This document shows, one piece after another, positions 9,031-18,900 of a DNA stretch of 64,000 bases. The notes under the pieces are model-generated. The model was given only the letters and a program-made list of their open reading frames with translations. It was not told the origin of the DNA and ran no database searches. Where the stretch lies: assembly GCA_004212735.1 (NCBI GenBank), contig SHBD01000005.1, positions 1 to 64,000 on the forward strand, in the 5' to 3' direction. Position 1 is the stretch's first letter, and the number at the start of each line of letters is the position of its first letter. A program made the translations under genes and the position numbers. This stretch comes from SAR116 cluster bacterium (GTDB lineage: Bacteria; Pseudomonadota; Alphaproteobacteria; Puniceispirillales; Puniceispirillaceae).

Positions 9031-9777
9031 TCACGCGCCAACTCGCGCACACACGCGCCTCAGCAACTTTATCACCGCTTCACTGACAGCCTCTGGTGCC
9101 TCGAGGCTCGAGAGATGGCCAATTTCTGGCAAGAGGTGCAAATCAGCATGCGTTGACAATGCGGCCATCTCGCGCGACAGCGAAGGTGGCGTCAACTCGT
9201 CCAAGAGGCCGCACAGGACCATCACCTCACCCCGATAGGTGGCCAGAGTGTCGCTCTGTTCGCGGCGGTTCAGAATGGCAGTCTGCTGGCTGATGAACAC
9301 CTGCCGACCAACATCCTGCGCCATGCGCAGCACGCCTGCCACCAACAGCTCGTCTGCCAGCGCAGCAGGCGAGAGAAAGCTGCCAAGCAGATGCCGGGTT
9401 ACCCCGCGGAATTTATCGGTTTCAGCCATTTCGATTGTTGCCATGCGCTGCTGGCGTTTTTCCGTTGTGTCACTTTTGTGGCTGGTACTTAGCAATGCCA
9501 ACCCCAGAACACGGTCGGGCGCAAGGCGCGCCATCTCCAGTGCGACATGCCCTCCCATTGAAAGACCAACGGCAGCAACAGATCCGCTCGTCGCTGCCAG
9601 AGCAGCTGTGGCCATCCCCCCGATACTGTCATGCGACAATGTATCGGCGATCTTTGGCTCATCGATTACCGGGCTTCCCGCGGCCAGATCTGAAAGCGCC
9701 TGCAATTGATCGTGGAACAGCTCTTCTGTGCAGAGTAAACCGGGTATTAGAACGGGTGTGATCAGACTGTGCATCAT
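9031..9777 (-). CDS. Alpha/beta hydrolase
   Basis: Start MMHSLITPVLIPGLL gives 248 residues; the frame extends to 9963 but the extra residues do not belong to the fold and would overlap the helicase promoter. The nucleophile elbow is VGLSMGG (Ser about 73), the acid is likely in CGLLDELTPP, and the histidine is in LPEIGHLSSLEAP, giving a full Ser-Asp-His triad. It is close in shape to enol-lactonase/esterase-like hydrolases. No signal peptide, and the substrate cannot be told. It is divergent from the DEAD-box helicase gene. Confidence 0.8.
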   Translation of the reverse strand: MMHSLITPVLIPGLLCTEELFHDQLQALSDLAAGSPVIDEPKIADTLSHDSIGGMATAALAATSGSVAAVGLSMGGHVALEMARLAPDRVLGLALLSTSHKSDTTEKRQQRMATIEMAETDKFRGVTRHLLGSFLSPAALADELLVAGVLRMAQDVGRQVFISQQTAILNRREQSDTLATYRGEVMVLCGLLDELTPPSLSREMAALSTHADLHLLPEIGHLSSLEAPEAVSEAVIKLLRRVCARVGA

Positions 9778-9844
9778 ATGGGGCCCATTGCATGGTGCGA
9801 TTGAAAAAGTAGATTGGGCGGTTTTCCAACCTACCAATGAATTA

Positions 9845-9873
9845 TTGACCTTTGCAGGAATCCTCTGTATCAC
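9845..9873 (+). promoter_or_regulatory. Candidate sigma-70 type promoter for the DEAD-box helicase gene
   Basis: TTGACC (9845-9850), a 17 bp spacer and TATCAC (9868-9873) lie upstream of the helicase. This would leave a leader of roughly 105 nt, and long leaders are common for cold-induced helicases. Prediction by eye only. Confidence 0.35.
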
Positions 9874-9987
9874 CTGCATTAAGAGATTCCCAGCGCAAAG
9901 CAAATGCGATGCGTGGCTAGAGTAAGACAGCCCTTTTCGAATGACCTGTGATTGAAATCTCACCCACTTCCGACAAGGACATATTCA

Positions 9988-11382
9988 TTGAACTTTACAG
10001 ACCTTGGGCTATGCGACGAGCTGAGCAAGGCAGTAGCTGATTTAGGCTATGAAAGCCCAACTCCAATTCAGGAAAAATCAATCCCCATCGTTTTGATGGG
10101 ACGCGACATTCTCGGATCGGCGCAGACTGGCACTGGCAAAACTGCCTCCTTCACCCTGCCAATGATCGAAATTTTGGCCTCAGGCCGTGCCAAAGCGCGC
10201 CTGCCCCGCTCTCTCATTCTGGCACCAACCCGAGAACTCGCGGCACAGGTTGCCGAATCCTTTGAAAAATTCAGCACCTATCACAAGCTGACAATGGCGC
10301 TGCTGATCGGTGGAGTGAGCTTTGCCGACCAAAACGCAGCACTCGACAAGGGTGTTGATGTACTGATCGCAACTCCCGGACGCCTGCTTGATCATTTTGA
10401 GCGGGGCAAGGTGATGCTCAATGATGTGAAAATTCTGGTCATTGACGAGGCGGACAGAATGCTCGACATGGGTTTCATCCCCGATGTTGAGCGGATCGTA
10501 AGCCTGCTGCCACAAATACGGCAGACCTTGTTTTTCTCCGCGACACTGTCAGATGACATCCACAAAATCAGTGGAAAATTTGTCAGCAATCCAAAAATAA
10601 TCGAAGTCGCGCCTCCTGCAAGCACCGCCGATACGGTGGCGCAGCATCTCATCTGGAGCGACATCAAGGGCAAGCGTGATGCGTTGCGCCGCTTGCTGCG
10701 CAGCGAAGATGTGAAAAATGCGGTCATTTTCTGTAATCGCAAGCGCGACATCGGTGTGTTGATCCGTTCGCTGACGCGGCATGGTTTTGACGCCGTCGCC
10801 CTGCATGGGGACATGAGCCAATCCGCCCGCCTCGAAGCGTTGCAAAAGTTCAAGGATGGCGAAGTGCCGTTGTTGATAGCATCAGACGTAGCAGCCCGCG
10901 GGCTCGACATTGCGGGTCTCAGCCATGTGTTTAATTTTGACGTTCCCTCAAGTGCTGAGGATTATGTTCATAGAATTGGACGTACCGGACGTGCTGGCAA
11001 GTCTGGCCGGGCCTTTACCATCGCCGCTGGCAAGGATGACCAAAGATATGTCGGCGCCATTGAAAAGTTGATCGGCAAATCCATTCCGCTGATTGGCGAC
11101 ACGCCCGATAAAAACGACGGCGCTGGCAATGCAAAACCGGCAGCAAAAAAATCACGCAGCCGGAACAAAAATGCCAGAACGCAAGAGGCTGGCCCAGACA
11201 ATAGCAGCGACACACCAGCTGCCACAAGCAAGCCTGTTGCCAAGAGCAGCAAATCAAAAAAGGACGAGAAGTCGCATTCAAACGGCAATCGGAACCGGGC
11301 TGATGAATTGCCATCACCGCCAGATTGTGTTGGCAATACGCTTGAAGACACCGGCCATATTCCGGCATTTCTAACGCGATAA
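9988..11382 (+). CDS. DEAD-box ATP-dependent RNA helicase
   Basis: I place the start at TTG 9988 (protein MNFTDLGLCDEL), because AAGGA lies 8 nt upstream and the family begins with this Fxxlgl segment; an in-frame TTG at 9952 would add 12 residues. The motifs run in order: Q motif SPTPIQEKSIP, motif I AQTGTGKT, Ia PTRELA, motif II DEAD, motif III SAT, and motif VI HRIGRTGRAG. The C-terminal ~90 residues are a basic, lysine/serine/asparagine-rich tail, typical of RhlE-type helicases that act on ribosome assembly or RNA decay. The gene is convergent with pepN, 4 bp between stops. Confidence 0.92.
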   Translation: MNFTDLGLCDELSKAVADLGYESPTPIQEKSIPIVLMGRDILGSAQTGTGKTASFTLPMIEILASGRAKARLPRSLILAPTRELAAQVAESFEKFSTYHKLTMALLIGGVSFADQNAALDKGVDVLIATPGRLLDHFERGKVMLNDVKILVIDEADRMLDMGFIPDVERIVSLLPQIRQTLFFSATLSDDIHKISGKFVSNPKIIEVAPPASTADTVAQHLIWSDIKGKRDALRRLLRSEDVKNAVIFCNRKRDIGVLIRSLTRHGFDAVALHGDMSQSARLEALQKFKDGEVPLLIASDVAARGLDIAGLSHVFNFDVPSSAEDYVHRIGRTGRAGKSGRAFTIAAGKDDQRYVGAIEKLIGKSIPLIGDTPDKNDGAGNAKPAAKKSRSRNKNARTQEAGPDNSSDTPAATSKPVAKSSKSKKDEKSHSNGNRNRADELPSPPDCVGNTLEDTGHIPAFLTR

Positions 11383-11386
11383 GCGT

Positions 11387-13969
11387 TTATTCATTCGCCG
11401 CAAGAGCTTTGTCTACAACCTCACCAAGATCACTGGATGGGCTTGCCGCGGCAATGGTCTGCAGTGCCGCTGTCATCCGCAACTGACGTTCAGCATCATA
11501 GGCAGCCATTCTGGTCAGCGGCAGGACCATACGCGCGGCCACCTGTGGGTTGCGTTTGTCGATGTCAATCAAACAGGATGCAACAAACCTATAGCCTGAG
11601 CCATCAGTCGCGTAAAAGCGCATCGGATTGCCAGCCATGAAAGCGCCAAGCACCGCGCGGACCTTGTTTGGATTGTTCCCATCAAAAGCGGGATGTTTCA
11701 TCAGGGTGGCAAGCCGTTCAATGGTGCCGCCAACTGCCGACATTGCTTCCATCTGAAACCATTTTTCCATCACCAGCGCCGATTCCTGCCAGCGGTCATG
11801 GAAGGCCTGCAGCGCTGTCACCCTTGCCTGGTCCTCGCAATTGATTAGGGCCCGCAACGCGCCTTGTGAGAGCGTCATGTTCTGATCCATCACCTGCGCC
11901 GCCGCACCGGAGATCGCTGTTTCATTCTCAGCGGCAACCCCCAATATCAACAATTGGTTCAGCAATGCGCGGCCACCTGCGCTGGAGCTGAGCCGCTCTC
12001 GGCCAGATGGACACAATGCAGCGTCTATTTCCTCATGCAAAGCTCCACCAAGCGTCTTTAGCAAAGCCTGCTTGGCTTGATGCAACACAACCGGATCAGC
12101 TGGACTCATGCGGCTCTCAAGCACCGGAATCCCTGGAACAACAAGCATTCCAGCCTTGAAATCATCTCGTAGGTGGCCGTCTGCCAATATCTGACGATAT
12201 CCCGAGGCGAGCGCCTCTACATTTAGATGTCCGTCAATCGTTGCTATCAGCGCATCTGCCAGCAGCGTTTGCCCGGCGTCCCAACGATTGAACTGGTCGC
12301 TGTCATACGCCATCACATGCAGCCGTTCATCGCGCGTCAGATCATCCGACAAGATCACCGGTGCGGAAAATCCACGCAGCAGGCTTGGCGTCAATCCACC
12401 CACCATAACATCCGCCTCAAATTTCACGGTCTGGCTAGCTTGGTCGATCAGCAATACATGCTCATCCAGCACCGTCGGCTCACCATTGCATCGCGTCGCC
12501 ACAGGCCGGCCATCCGGACCGATAAAGCCAAGACGAACAGGGATCGGCAGCGGGTCCCGCGGGGTGGCGGCTGCCGTTTCTGGAATTTCCTGTGTCAGCA
12601 CCATTTCAAGGTGATGATCACCTGACTGCCTGCGCCTTATTGTCAATTGCGGCGTTCCTGCCTGCGAGTACCAGCCTGCAAAAGCAGACAGATCAGTGTC
12701 TGTCGCGTCAGAGAGTGCGGCGACAAAATCATCACATGTCACTGCCTGTCCGTCATGCCGCTGAAAATACAGATCCATCCCCCGGCGGAACCCCTCACGC
12801 CCGAGATAGCCAGCCAGCATACGAATCACCTCAGCTCCCTTTTCATAGACGGTGGCCGTATAGAAATTGTTGATCTCAAGATAGCTTTCCGGACGAATGG
12901 GATGCGCGGTTGGGCTCCTGTCCTCGGGAAACTGCGCCGCGCGCAACATGCTGACATCTCCGGCACGCTGCACCCCCTCATCATGCATGTCAGCCGAGAA
13001 AAACTGATCACGGTAAACAGTCAATCCCTCTTTAAGGGTCAGTTGGAACCAGTCGCGGCAGGTCACCCTGTTACCAGTCCAGTTATGAAAATACTCATGC
13101 GCCACGATGGATTCGACATTGTCCAGATCAGTGTCGGTGGCGGTGCGTTCATCAGCCAATACATATTTGCTGTTGAAAATATTGAGGCCCTTATTCTCCA
13201 TCGCCCCCATGTTGAAATGGCTGACGGCAACAATCTGAAACAGATCAAGATCATATTCGAGACCGAACCGCTCCTCATCCCATTTCATCGATTTTTTCAA
13301 CGACTCCATGGCATGACCGGTCAGATCGACATTGCCCTTTTCGACATAAATATGTAGGTCGACATGACGCTGTGATGCGGTGATAAAACTATCCCGCGCA
13401 CAATCCAGATCGCCAACAACGCAGGCAAACAGATAAGCGGGCTTTGGATGCGGGTCATGCCAAAGGGCAAAATGCCGATCACTGCCCACATCGCCGGTTT
13501 CGACAAGATTTCCGTTTGACAGCAATTGGGGAAAAGACTGATTCGCCTCAATCCGGACGGTGAAAATCGTCATCACGTCCGGACGGTCAGGGTAAAAGCC
13601 GATCCGCCGGAACCCCTCAGGCTCGCATTGCGTGCAGTACATGCCGCCAGACAGATAAAGACCCTCAAGTGCCGTGTTGGTCTCTGGGTGACAGATGGAA
13701 ACGGTTTCGACACTCACCTGCTCAGGCAGATCCGCCAGCAACAAACCATCCTCGCTCAGCGGCCAGTCAGCCTTATCTATGATCGCATCGCCGATACGAA
13801 GTGACCGTAATTCCAGATCCCGGCCATGCAAAAGGAAAGGCGCTGAACTGACGCGTTCCAGCGATAGGATCGTTGTCACCTCAGTATGATCGTCATGGAT
13901 GTCTATGTTCAACCGGGCATCAAGAACGCGACATGACGGCGGTGTATAATCAGATCGTAATTTCAGCAT
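11387..13969 (-). CDS. pepN: Aminopeptidase N (M1 family)
   Basis: An 860-residue zinc metallopeptidase, close to the 870 residues of the E. coli enzyme. It has the exopeptidase motif GAMENKG and the zinc motif HEYFHNWTGNR (HExxH, third ligand E in LKEGLTVYRDQ) at about residue 290. It removes N-terminal residues from peptides in the cytoplasm. The ATG is 3 bp after the gcrA stop, so the two are co-transcribed. The C-terminal half carries the DUF3458-type Ig-like and helical domains. Confidence 0.95.
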   Translation of the reverse strand: MLKLRSDYTPPSCRVLDARLNIDIHDDHTEVTTILSLERVSSAPFLLHGRDLELRSLRIGDAIIDKADWPLSEDGLLLADLPEQVSVETVSICHPETNTALEGLYLSGGMYCTQCEPEGFRRIGFYPDRPDVMTIFTVRIEANQSFPQLLSNGNLVETGDVGSDRHFALWHDPHPKPAYLFACVVGDLDCARDSFITASQRHVDLHIYVEKGNVDLTGHAMESLKKSMKWDEERFGLEYDLDLFQIVAVSHFNMGAMENKGLNIFNSKYVLADERTATDTDLDNVESIVAHEYFHNWTGNRVTCRDWFQLTLKEGLTVYRDQFFSADMHDEGVQRAGDVSMLRAAQFPEDRSPTAHPIRPESYLEINNFYTATVYEKGAEVIRMLAGYLGREGFRRGMDLYFQRHDGQAVTCDDFVAALSDATDTDLSAFAGWYSQAGTPQLTIRRRQSGDHHLEMVLTQEIPETAAATPRDPLPIPVRLGFIGPDGRPVATRCNGEPTVLDEHVLLIDQASQTVKFEADVMVGGLTPSLLRGFSAPVILSDDLTRDERLHVMAYDSDQFNRWDAGQTLLADALIATIDGHLNVEALASGYRQILADGHLRDDFKAGMLVVPGIPVLESRMSPADPVVLHQAKQALLKTLGGALHEEIDAALCPSGRERLSSSAGGRALLNQLLILGVAAENETAISGAAAQVMDQNMTLSQGALRALINCEDQARVTALQAFHDRWQESALVMEKWFQMEAMSAVGGTIERLATLMKHPAFDGNNPNKVRAVLGAFMAGNPMRFYATDGSGYRFVASCLIDIDKRNPQVAARMVLPLTRMAAYDAERQLRMTAALQTIAAASPSSDLGEVVDKALAANE

Positions 13970-13972
13970 CGG

Positions 13973-14374
13973 CTAGCGGTTTTCGCGGGAAGTTGTGTAT
14001 GCCTCCTGACAATGTGCGAGGCAATAAGGCTTGCCAGGCACGATTGCCGCACCACAAAAGGAAAATCCATTATGCTTAGGGTCACCGGACGGCCAACAGC
14101 ATTTGCTGCGCGACCATTCGAGCTGTCGCAACTCAAGACGGAGTGGCAGATCTCTTTTCGGCATTGCCGCCTTCACAGGCTCCTTTTTCTCGGCTTTGTT
14201 CTTGGCAATTGGTGATGGCCGTTTCGGCAACTCCATGCGATGTGCCTTACCCGCAATGGCATTGCGTGACACACCCAGCGCCTTGCCAATCTGTGAAATT
14301 GACAGTCCTTCATCCCACAATTTTCGTAGCTTTTCCAAGCGCTCTTCAGTCCAGGAATTTGTGGTTTCAGCCAT
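13973..14374 (-). CDS. gcrA: Cell-cycle regulator GcrA
   Basis: A 133-residue protein starting MAETTNSWTEERLEKL, with AGAGG 5 nt before the ATG; the frame extends further upstream without family features. The N-terminal helix-turn-helix reads LSISQIGKALGVSRNAIAGK followed by AHRMELPKR. The C-terminal domain keeps the cysteines and tryptophan of the sigma-70 binding region (CCWPSGDP, FCGAAIVPGKPYC, AHC). GcrA binds sigma-70 holoenzyme and methylated GANTC sites, and drives replication and cell-division genes in alphaproteobacteria. It heads a two-gene unit with pepN. Confidence 0.95.
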   Translation of the reverse strand: MAETTNSWTEERLEKLRKLWDEGLSISQIGKALGVSRNAIAGKAHRMELPKRPSPIAKNKAEKKEPVKAAMPKRDLPLRLELRQLEWSRSKCCWPSGDPKHNGFSFCGAAIVPGKPYCLAHCQEAYTTSRENR

Positions 14375-14462
14375 TTTAACCTCTTTCGCCAACATCGCCA
14401 GATGACACATCGCCGGGGCGCTGCCATGTCGGCGCATGAATGATCGTGTCAAACGTGGTTGT

Positions 14463-14491
14463 GTTATATAGCCGACGACAATCAAACTCAA
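14463..14491 (-). promoter_or_regulatory. Candidate sigma-70 promoter of gcrA-pepN
   Basis: On the minus strand TTGAGT (14486-14491) and TATAAC (14463-14468) are separated by exactly 17 bp, about 90 bp ahead of the gcrA ATG. It lies in the 173 bp between the AroE-like gene and gcrA, so gcrA need not depend on upstream transcription. Confidence 0.5.
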
Positions 14492-14547
14492 TTCACTTCT
14501 TGTCGCGCCGCGGCCACAGACGTCAAAAAGCCAGCAACTACCGGCCA

Positions 14548-15357
14548 TTAAAGCGCGCCGATGAATTTTCCAATCAGTTCAACCTGGCAATCAAGCATGT
14601 GGCGTCCATATTGCGTCGCAAGACCACGTCTCTCGGCCTCTACCAACCAGACTGTCTGCTCTGGCTTCATGATAATCTCAGCGATCACCGTGTTCGCAGC
14701 CACGCCGTCCAGCGGCAGCGGCAGATCATCACCTTCATGCAGACCCATGCTGGTGGCATTGATCACAACATCAACATTGCTGCCATCATGGCTGGTTACT
14801 GCGCGCGCCTGCTCAAACCCACCCTTATCTTCAAGCGCGGCAACCAGCGCCTCAGCATTGGCATGGGTTCTGTTGAGAATATGCAGCTCCGCAACACCAT
14901 GCGCACATAGAGCGGTGGCGATGGCTCTTGCAGCACCGCCTGCCCCCAGCAGCAATACCGTCTTGCCAGCGATTTCATGTCCCTGGCTGGTCATACCGGT
15001 AACAAAACCCTCACCATCAAAATTATCACCGTCAATCGTTCCGTCCGGATTGAACCGAACCGCGTTGACAGCTCCACTAACACGGGCCGCAGGCCCCAAC
15101 GTATCGCAAAGCGCAGCCATCGCCATCTTGTGGGGAATGGTGGCGGTGAGGCCACCAAAATTTGACTGTGACTGCAAGGCCCGGATCATCTCTGTAAAAT
15201 CAGCCGGTGAAACCGAAATTGGAATCATGACATTATCAAGTGACCGCTCAGAAAAAATCCTGTTGAACACCATTGGCGCTCGCACATGGTCGGTGGGATG
15301 TGCAATCACACCAAAGACTTTGGTTGTGCCGGTAATCCACGGCATTTTTTCAGTCAT
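14548..15357 (-). CDS. Shikimate dehydrogenase family protein, atypical substrate site
   Basis: Start ATG 15357 (GGGAG 7 nt upstream; a second ATG is 3 bp earlier) gives 269 residues. The fold signatures are clear: catalytic lysine in TIPHKMAM, NAVRF, the GDNFDGEGF segment with the catalytic Asp, the nucleotide loop GAGGAARAIA, NRT, and INATSMG. However, the N-terminal substrate loop that reads HSxSP in AroE (two serines holding the shikimate carboxylate) reads HVRAP here, so both hydroxyls are missing, and NTD is NFD. It is therefore probably an SDH-like paralogue acting on a different substrate rather than the AroE of aromatic synthesis. It lies upstream of gcrA. Confidence 0.82.
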   Translation of the reverse strand: MTEKMPWITGTTKVFGVIAHPTDHVRAPMVFNRIFSERSLDNVMIPISVSPADFTEMIRALQSQSNFGGLTATIPHKMAMAALCDTLGPAARVSGAVNAVRFNPDGTIDGDNFDGEGFVTGMTSQGHEIAGKTVLLLGAGGAARAIATALCAHGVAELHILNRTHANAEALVAALEDKGGFEQARAVTSHDGSNVDVVINATSMGLHEGDDLPLPLDGVAANTVIAEIIMKPEQTVWLVEAERRGLATQYGRHMLDCQVELIGKFIGAL

Positions 15358-15560
15358 CATCTTTCTCCCGGGCCAATCATAATAGAACTGCCCCCACCCG
15401 TTCAAAATTCCCCGAAATCACCACGCCGCCGCCCCTTTTGTGCCTCTTTTGACACTCATCTTGGTAATCGACATCGGTGACCGACGCCGCCTTCACCCAC
15501 TTTGCGACTTTGATTGCCGATGTCACCTGCATCTTCTAACCATATCGAACAGGATTTCCC

Positions 15561-15962
15561 ATGAAAAAAATCAGCAAAACAGCCATTATCACGGGTGCGC
15601 TCGTAGTTTCTGGCGGTCTGATCGCCGGTCTTGCAACAGCGGGCAGCTATCCCAGCCATAAGGGTTTTGGCAATCACGGCCATCACGGCAAGATCAACGC
15701 GCTGAAACTTGACGCCAACAAGGATGGCGTCCTCAGCCAGGAAGAAATGCTGAGCCACAATTCCAAACGGTTTATGCGTCTGGACAGCGATGAGAATGGG
15801 AGCATCAGCAAAGATGAATTCAACGCCCGTCTAATTGCCATGTTCGAAAAAATGGACAGCGATGGTGACGGTCTTTTGAATGATGATGAAATGCCCAAAC
15901 GCCATCACGGTGGGCATGGCCGGCATGATTATGGTGACAATTACGACCAGAGCCGCGGCTAA
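15561..15962 (+). CDS. Secreted EF-hand calcium-binding protein
   Basis: A 133-residue protein with a signal peptide (hydrophobic residues 8-27, ATAGS). Three EF-hand loops follow: DANKDGVLSQEE, DSDENGSISKDE and DSDGDGLLNDDE, all with the expected acidic ligands. Histidine- and glycine-rich stretches flank them (HKGFGNHGHHGK, HHGGHGRH), which could bind other metals. ATG with AGGA 7 nt upstream. It is divergent from the AroE-like gene. It is likely a periplasmic calcium buffer or sensor; the partner is unknown. Confidence 0.85.
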   Translation: MKKISKTAIITGALVVSGGLIAGLATAGSYPSHKGFGNHGHHGKINALKLDANKDGVLSQEEMLSHNSKRFMRLDSDENGSISKDEFNARLIAMFEKMDSDGDGLLNDDEMPKRHHGGHGRHDYGDNYDQSRG

Positions 15963-16156
15963 AACCACTCAATAGCGCCGGTTTTTTATCAATTCACAGC
16001 TCCCGACCAGAAATTTCCTCCACTCGGTCGGTGAAGCTGTGTCCGGTGACCCGCATATACATGCCAGCCTGAGTTTCTGGCAGCAATGGATCTGTCTCTC
16101 CCTACGGATCATGTTTGGTTGCGGGTCAACCACATTTTTCTCCAACAACCCACACC

Positions 16157-16555
16157 TCAGTCTTTATTCCTGAACGCCAGTGACGCCGAATTGATGCAGT
16201 AACGCAGACCCGTTGGCTGCGGCCCGTCCGGAAAGACATGGCCCAGATGTGCCTCGCAACGCTCACAATGCACCTCAACGCGCCGCATCATAAAGCTGGT
16301 ATCCTCAGTCTCGGCGATCGCGCCATTGCCAAGAGTGTCGTAAAAGCTCGGCCAGCCTGACCCTGAGTCATATTTGGTTGTCGAGGAAAACAACTCGGCA
16401 TCACAGCAGATGCAATGATACATCCCATCTTCATAGACCTTGTTCAGCGTGCCGGTAAAAGCGCGTTCAGTGCCATGATGGCGGGTGACCTGATATTGTT
16501 CCGGGGTCAGCTGGGCACGCCATTCGGCGTCACTTTTTTCAATCTTGTCAGACAT
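16157..16555 (-). CDS. msrB: Peptide-methionine (R)-S-oxide reductase
   Basis: A 132-residue MsrB: zinc cysteines in CICC and CERC, the active-site segment [13 protein letters not shown] with the catalytic cysteine, plus SGSGWPSF and [10 protein letters not shown]. It reduces the R epimer of methionine sulfoxide in proteins. The ATG (16555) overlaps the TGA of the upstream CoxL-like gene (TGATG), so translation is coupled. No msrA is nearby. Last gene of the five-gene operon starting at 21543. Confidence 0.95.
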   Translation of the reverse strand: MSDKIEKSDAEWRAQLTPEQYQVTRHHGTERAFTGTLNKVYEDGMYHCICCDAELFSSTTKYDSGSGWPSFYDTLGNGAIAETEDTSFMMRRVEVHCERCEAHLGHVFPDGPQPTGLRYCINSASLAFRNKD

Positions 16556-18873
16556 CACACTGCCTTTCTGTGTTGTTTCGCCTGTAACGCCCGCCAGATG
16601 GCCGCGGGTGTGGCCGGCATATCTATATGGGTAACGCCAAGCGCATCGCAAAGTGCAGAGATCACCGCCTGCGTTGAACCGATCGCCCCCGCCTGACCGG
16701 ATCCTTTTACTTCGAGGTGATTATTGCCGGTTGGCGTGCCGCGAAAATGCACGTCAATTGATGGCAGGTGATCAGCACGCGGCAAAGTATAGTCCATCAA
16801 GGAGCCAGCAAGAAGCTGCGCCTGTTCGTCAAACGCGGCATGCTCGTAAAGCGCCTGACCAACACCCTGCGCAATACCGCCATGGATCTGGCCACGCAGT
16901 GTGACCGGGTTGAGGACGACACCAAAATCATCAACCACGGTATAGCGTTGGATCTGGGCAAGACAGGTGGCTGGATCAACCTCTATCTCAACAACATGGC
17001 ATCCGTGAGGATAAGTCGCACCGCTGGACTCATAGGCGTGATACATGTCAAACGGATGCGCACCCTCTGCCGGAGCGAGCTTGATCAAAAGCTCAGCCAA
17101 TCCAACCGAACGGTTGCTGTCCCGAACAAGGAATAAGCCATCAGCAAAACTTATATCGGCAGGGGAGCAGCCAAGATGCTCCGCCGCGTGGGGCATCGCC
17201 TTCTCCAGCGTCTCAGTGGCAATATGGGCAACGCCAGACCCGATAATGATGCTCATCCGGGCACCGCCTGTGGTGCCTGGGGGCGTGTGCGCTGAATCCC
17301 CCTGCCGGATGGTAATCCTGTCCGTCTCATAGCCGAACCGGTCAGACAGGATCTGCGTCAGCGTCGTACGGTGCGCCTGACCATTGTCCTGCATGCCAAC
17401 CAACAGCAGAATGGCACCATCGGGCTGAAACCGGATCTCTACGCCCTCATTGCCGCCACCATCACCGCATTGCTCAAGATACATGGTTGCCCCAATACCG
17501 CGCCACTTGCCAACGGCCTCACTCTCGGCACGACGGGCGGCAAAGCCGGCGTGATCAGCGCGTGTAAGCGCCTCTTCCATCACCCCCGGCATGTCTCCCA
17601 CGTCAATTTTGCCGCCAATGACCATCTGATACGGCATATCCTGCGGCCTGATCAAATTGCGGCGGCGCACCTCGATCCGACTAATGCCAACATGCGCTGC
17701 AACATGATCCATCAGACGTTCCATCAGGTAATTGGATTCCGGCCGACCAGCCCCGCGATAGGCATCAACCGCCGGGGTGTTTGTCATGACACCGATCACC
17801 CGCAGGCTTGCATACGGAATACGGTAATTTGTCGTCAGCGCCCGTGAACCTGACAGAGTTGGAACGCCCGGTCCAAAATTAGACAACCAAGACCCCAGAT
17901 TGACATGCGCTGTGACCTCAGCCGCATGCACCCGACCATCCCTGTCAACAAGGGCGCGCACACGGCTGCGGTTATCACGCCCCTGCAAATCTGACAGAAA
18001 GCCATCGGAGCGAGCCTGCTGCCATCTGATCCTCCGTCCGAGCCGCCGCGCCGCCCAGGCAATGGCCACCTGCTCAGGATAGAAGAAAATCTTGTACCCA
18101 AAGCCCCCGCCAACATCCGGCGTTCGCACCCGCACATCGGCGACCGGCATATTCAGCACTGCCGCCAGCTTTTGCGCTATTGGCACGGGTCCCTGAGTGG
18201 GACACCAGATATCGAGTGTTCCCAGCCGCTCTCCCGGGCCAGCGATCATTGGCCGCGTTTCGAGCGCGTTGACGATGACCCGGCTGTTCACCACATCGAT
18301 TTCGACAGTCTCCAACCCGGTCTCTGCCGCCCGGGCAAACGCCTCGCTTGTCCCGGCATGATCGGCGGCCACCCAGTTCAGGGCAATATTGTTTTCATAT
18401 TCCGCGTAAAGCTGTGGCGCGCCATCAGCCATCGCCGCATACACATCAGAAACCGCTTCCATAGCCTCATAACGCACATCGATAAGCTCCAGCGCATCAT
18501 CCGCAATCTGCTGATCATCGGCAACAACCATGGCAACAATATCACCTGCCGAGCGGTTGATTTCCCGAACCATCGCCGGTTTCGAGACCTTGACCATGTC
18601 ACTGCCATCTTCATTCTGCAGGCTCAGCGCACAGGTGATATCCCCAACCTGATCAGCATCGAGGTCAGCCTGTGAGGCAACAAGATGAACCCCCGCTAGA
18701 GCCCGTGCATCTTCAAGATCAAGCGCGGTCAGCCGGGCATGGGCGAAGGGAGCCCGCAGAAAGGCAACACGGAGCCCATCGCCCGGGTCAATGTCGTCTG
18801 TGAAGCAGCCTTCGCCTCGCAACAATCGCTCATCCTCAAGGCGGAGTGTCGGATCACCAATTTTCAGTTTCAT
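16555..18873 (-). CDS. Molybdopterin-binding large subunit, xanthine dehydrogenase/CoxL form II family
   Basis: This 772-residue protein has the aldehyde oxidase/xanthine dehydrogenase a/b hammerhead at the N-terminus ([24 protein letters not shown]), the GGGFG motif (DVGGGFGYK), and AYRGAGR at about residue 370, which marks CoxL form II rather than CO-oxidising form I (AYRCSFR). The family's catalytic glutamate normally sits in a GxGE(S/A)G motif near the C-terminus; here it reads GSGQAG, with Gln at residue 727. No FAD-binding (CoxM) or 2Fe-2S (CoxS) subunit gene adjoins it. It may use subunits from elsewhere, belong to a Gln-containing subfamily, or be inactive. The substrate is unknown. 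Confidence 0.88.
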   Translation of the reverse strand: MKLKIGDPTLRLEDERLLRGEGCFTDDIDPGDGLRVAFLRAPFAHARLTALDLEDARALAGVHLVASQADLDADQVGDITCALSLQNEDGSDMVKVSKPAMVREINRSAGDIVAMVVADDQQIADDALELIDVRYEAMEAVSDVYAAMADGAPQLYAEYENNIALNWVAADHAGTSEAFARAAETGLETVEIDVVNSRVIVNALETRPMIAGPGERLGTLDIWCPTQGPVPIAQKLAAVLNMPVADVRVRTPDVGGGFGYKIFFYPEQVAIAWAARRLGRRIRWQQARSDGFLSDLQGRDNRSRVRALVDRDGRVHAAEVTAHVNLGSWLSNFGPGVPTLSGSRALTTNYRIPYASLRVIGVMTNTPAVDAYRGAGRPESNYLMERLMDHVAAHVGISRIEVRRRNLIRPQDMPYQMVIGGKIDVGDMPGVMEEALTRADHAGFAARRAESEAVGKWRGIGATMYLEQCGDGGGNEGVEIRFQPDGAILLLVGMQDNGQAHRTTLTQILSDRFGYETDRITIRQGDSAHTPPGTTGGARMSIIIGSGVAHIATETLEKAMPHAAEHLGCSPADISFADGLFLVRDSNRSVGLAELLIKLAPAEGAHPFDMYHAYESSGATYPHGCHVVEIEVDPATCLAQIQRYTVVDDFGVVLNPVTLRGQIHGGIAQGVGQALYEHAAFDEQAQLLAGSLMDYTLPRADHLPSIDVHFRGTPTGNNHLEVKGSGQAGAIGSTQAVISALCDALGVTHIDMPATPAAIWRALQAKQHRKAV

Positions 18874-18900
18874 CGGTTTCGTCTCCTGAGACTCAGGCGT

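Noticed and set aside
16555-18873. Carbon monoxide dehydrogenase (aerobic CO oxidation)
   Set aside because: The active-site loop is AYRGAGR, not the form I AYRCSFR, and the other cox subunits are absent.
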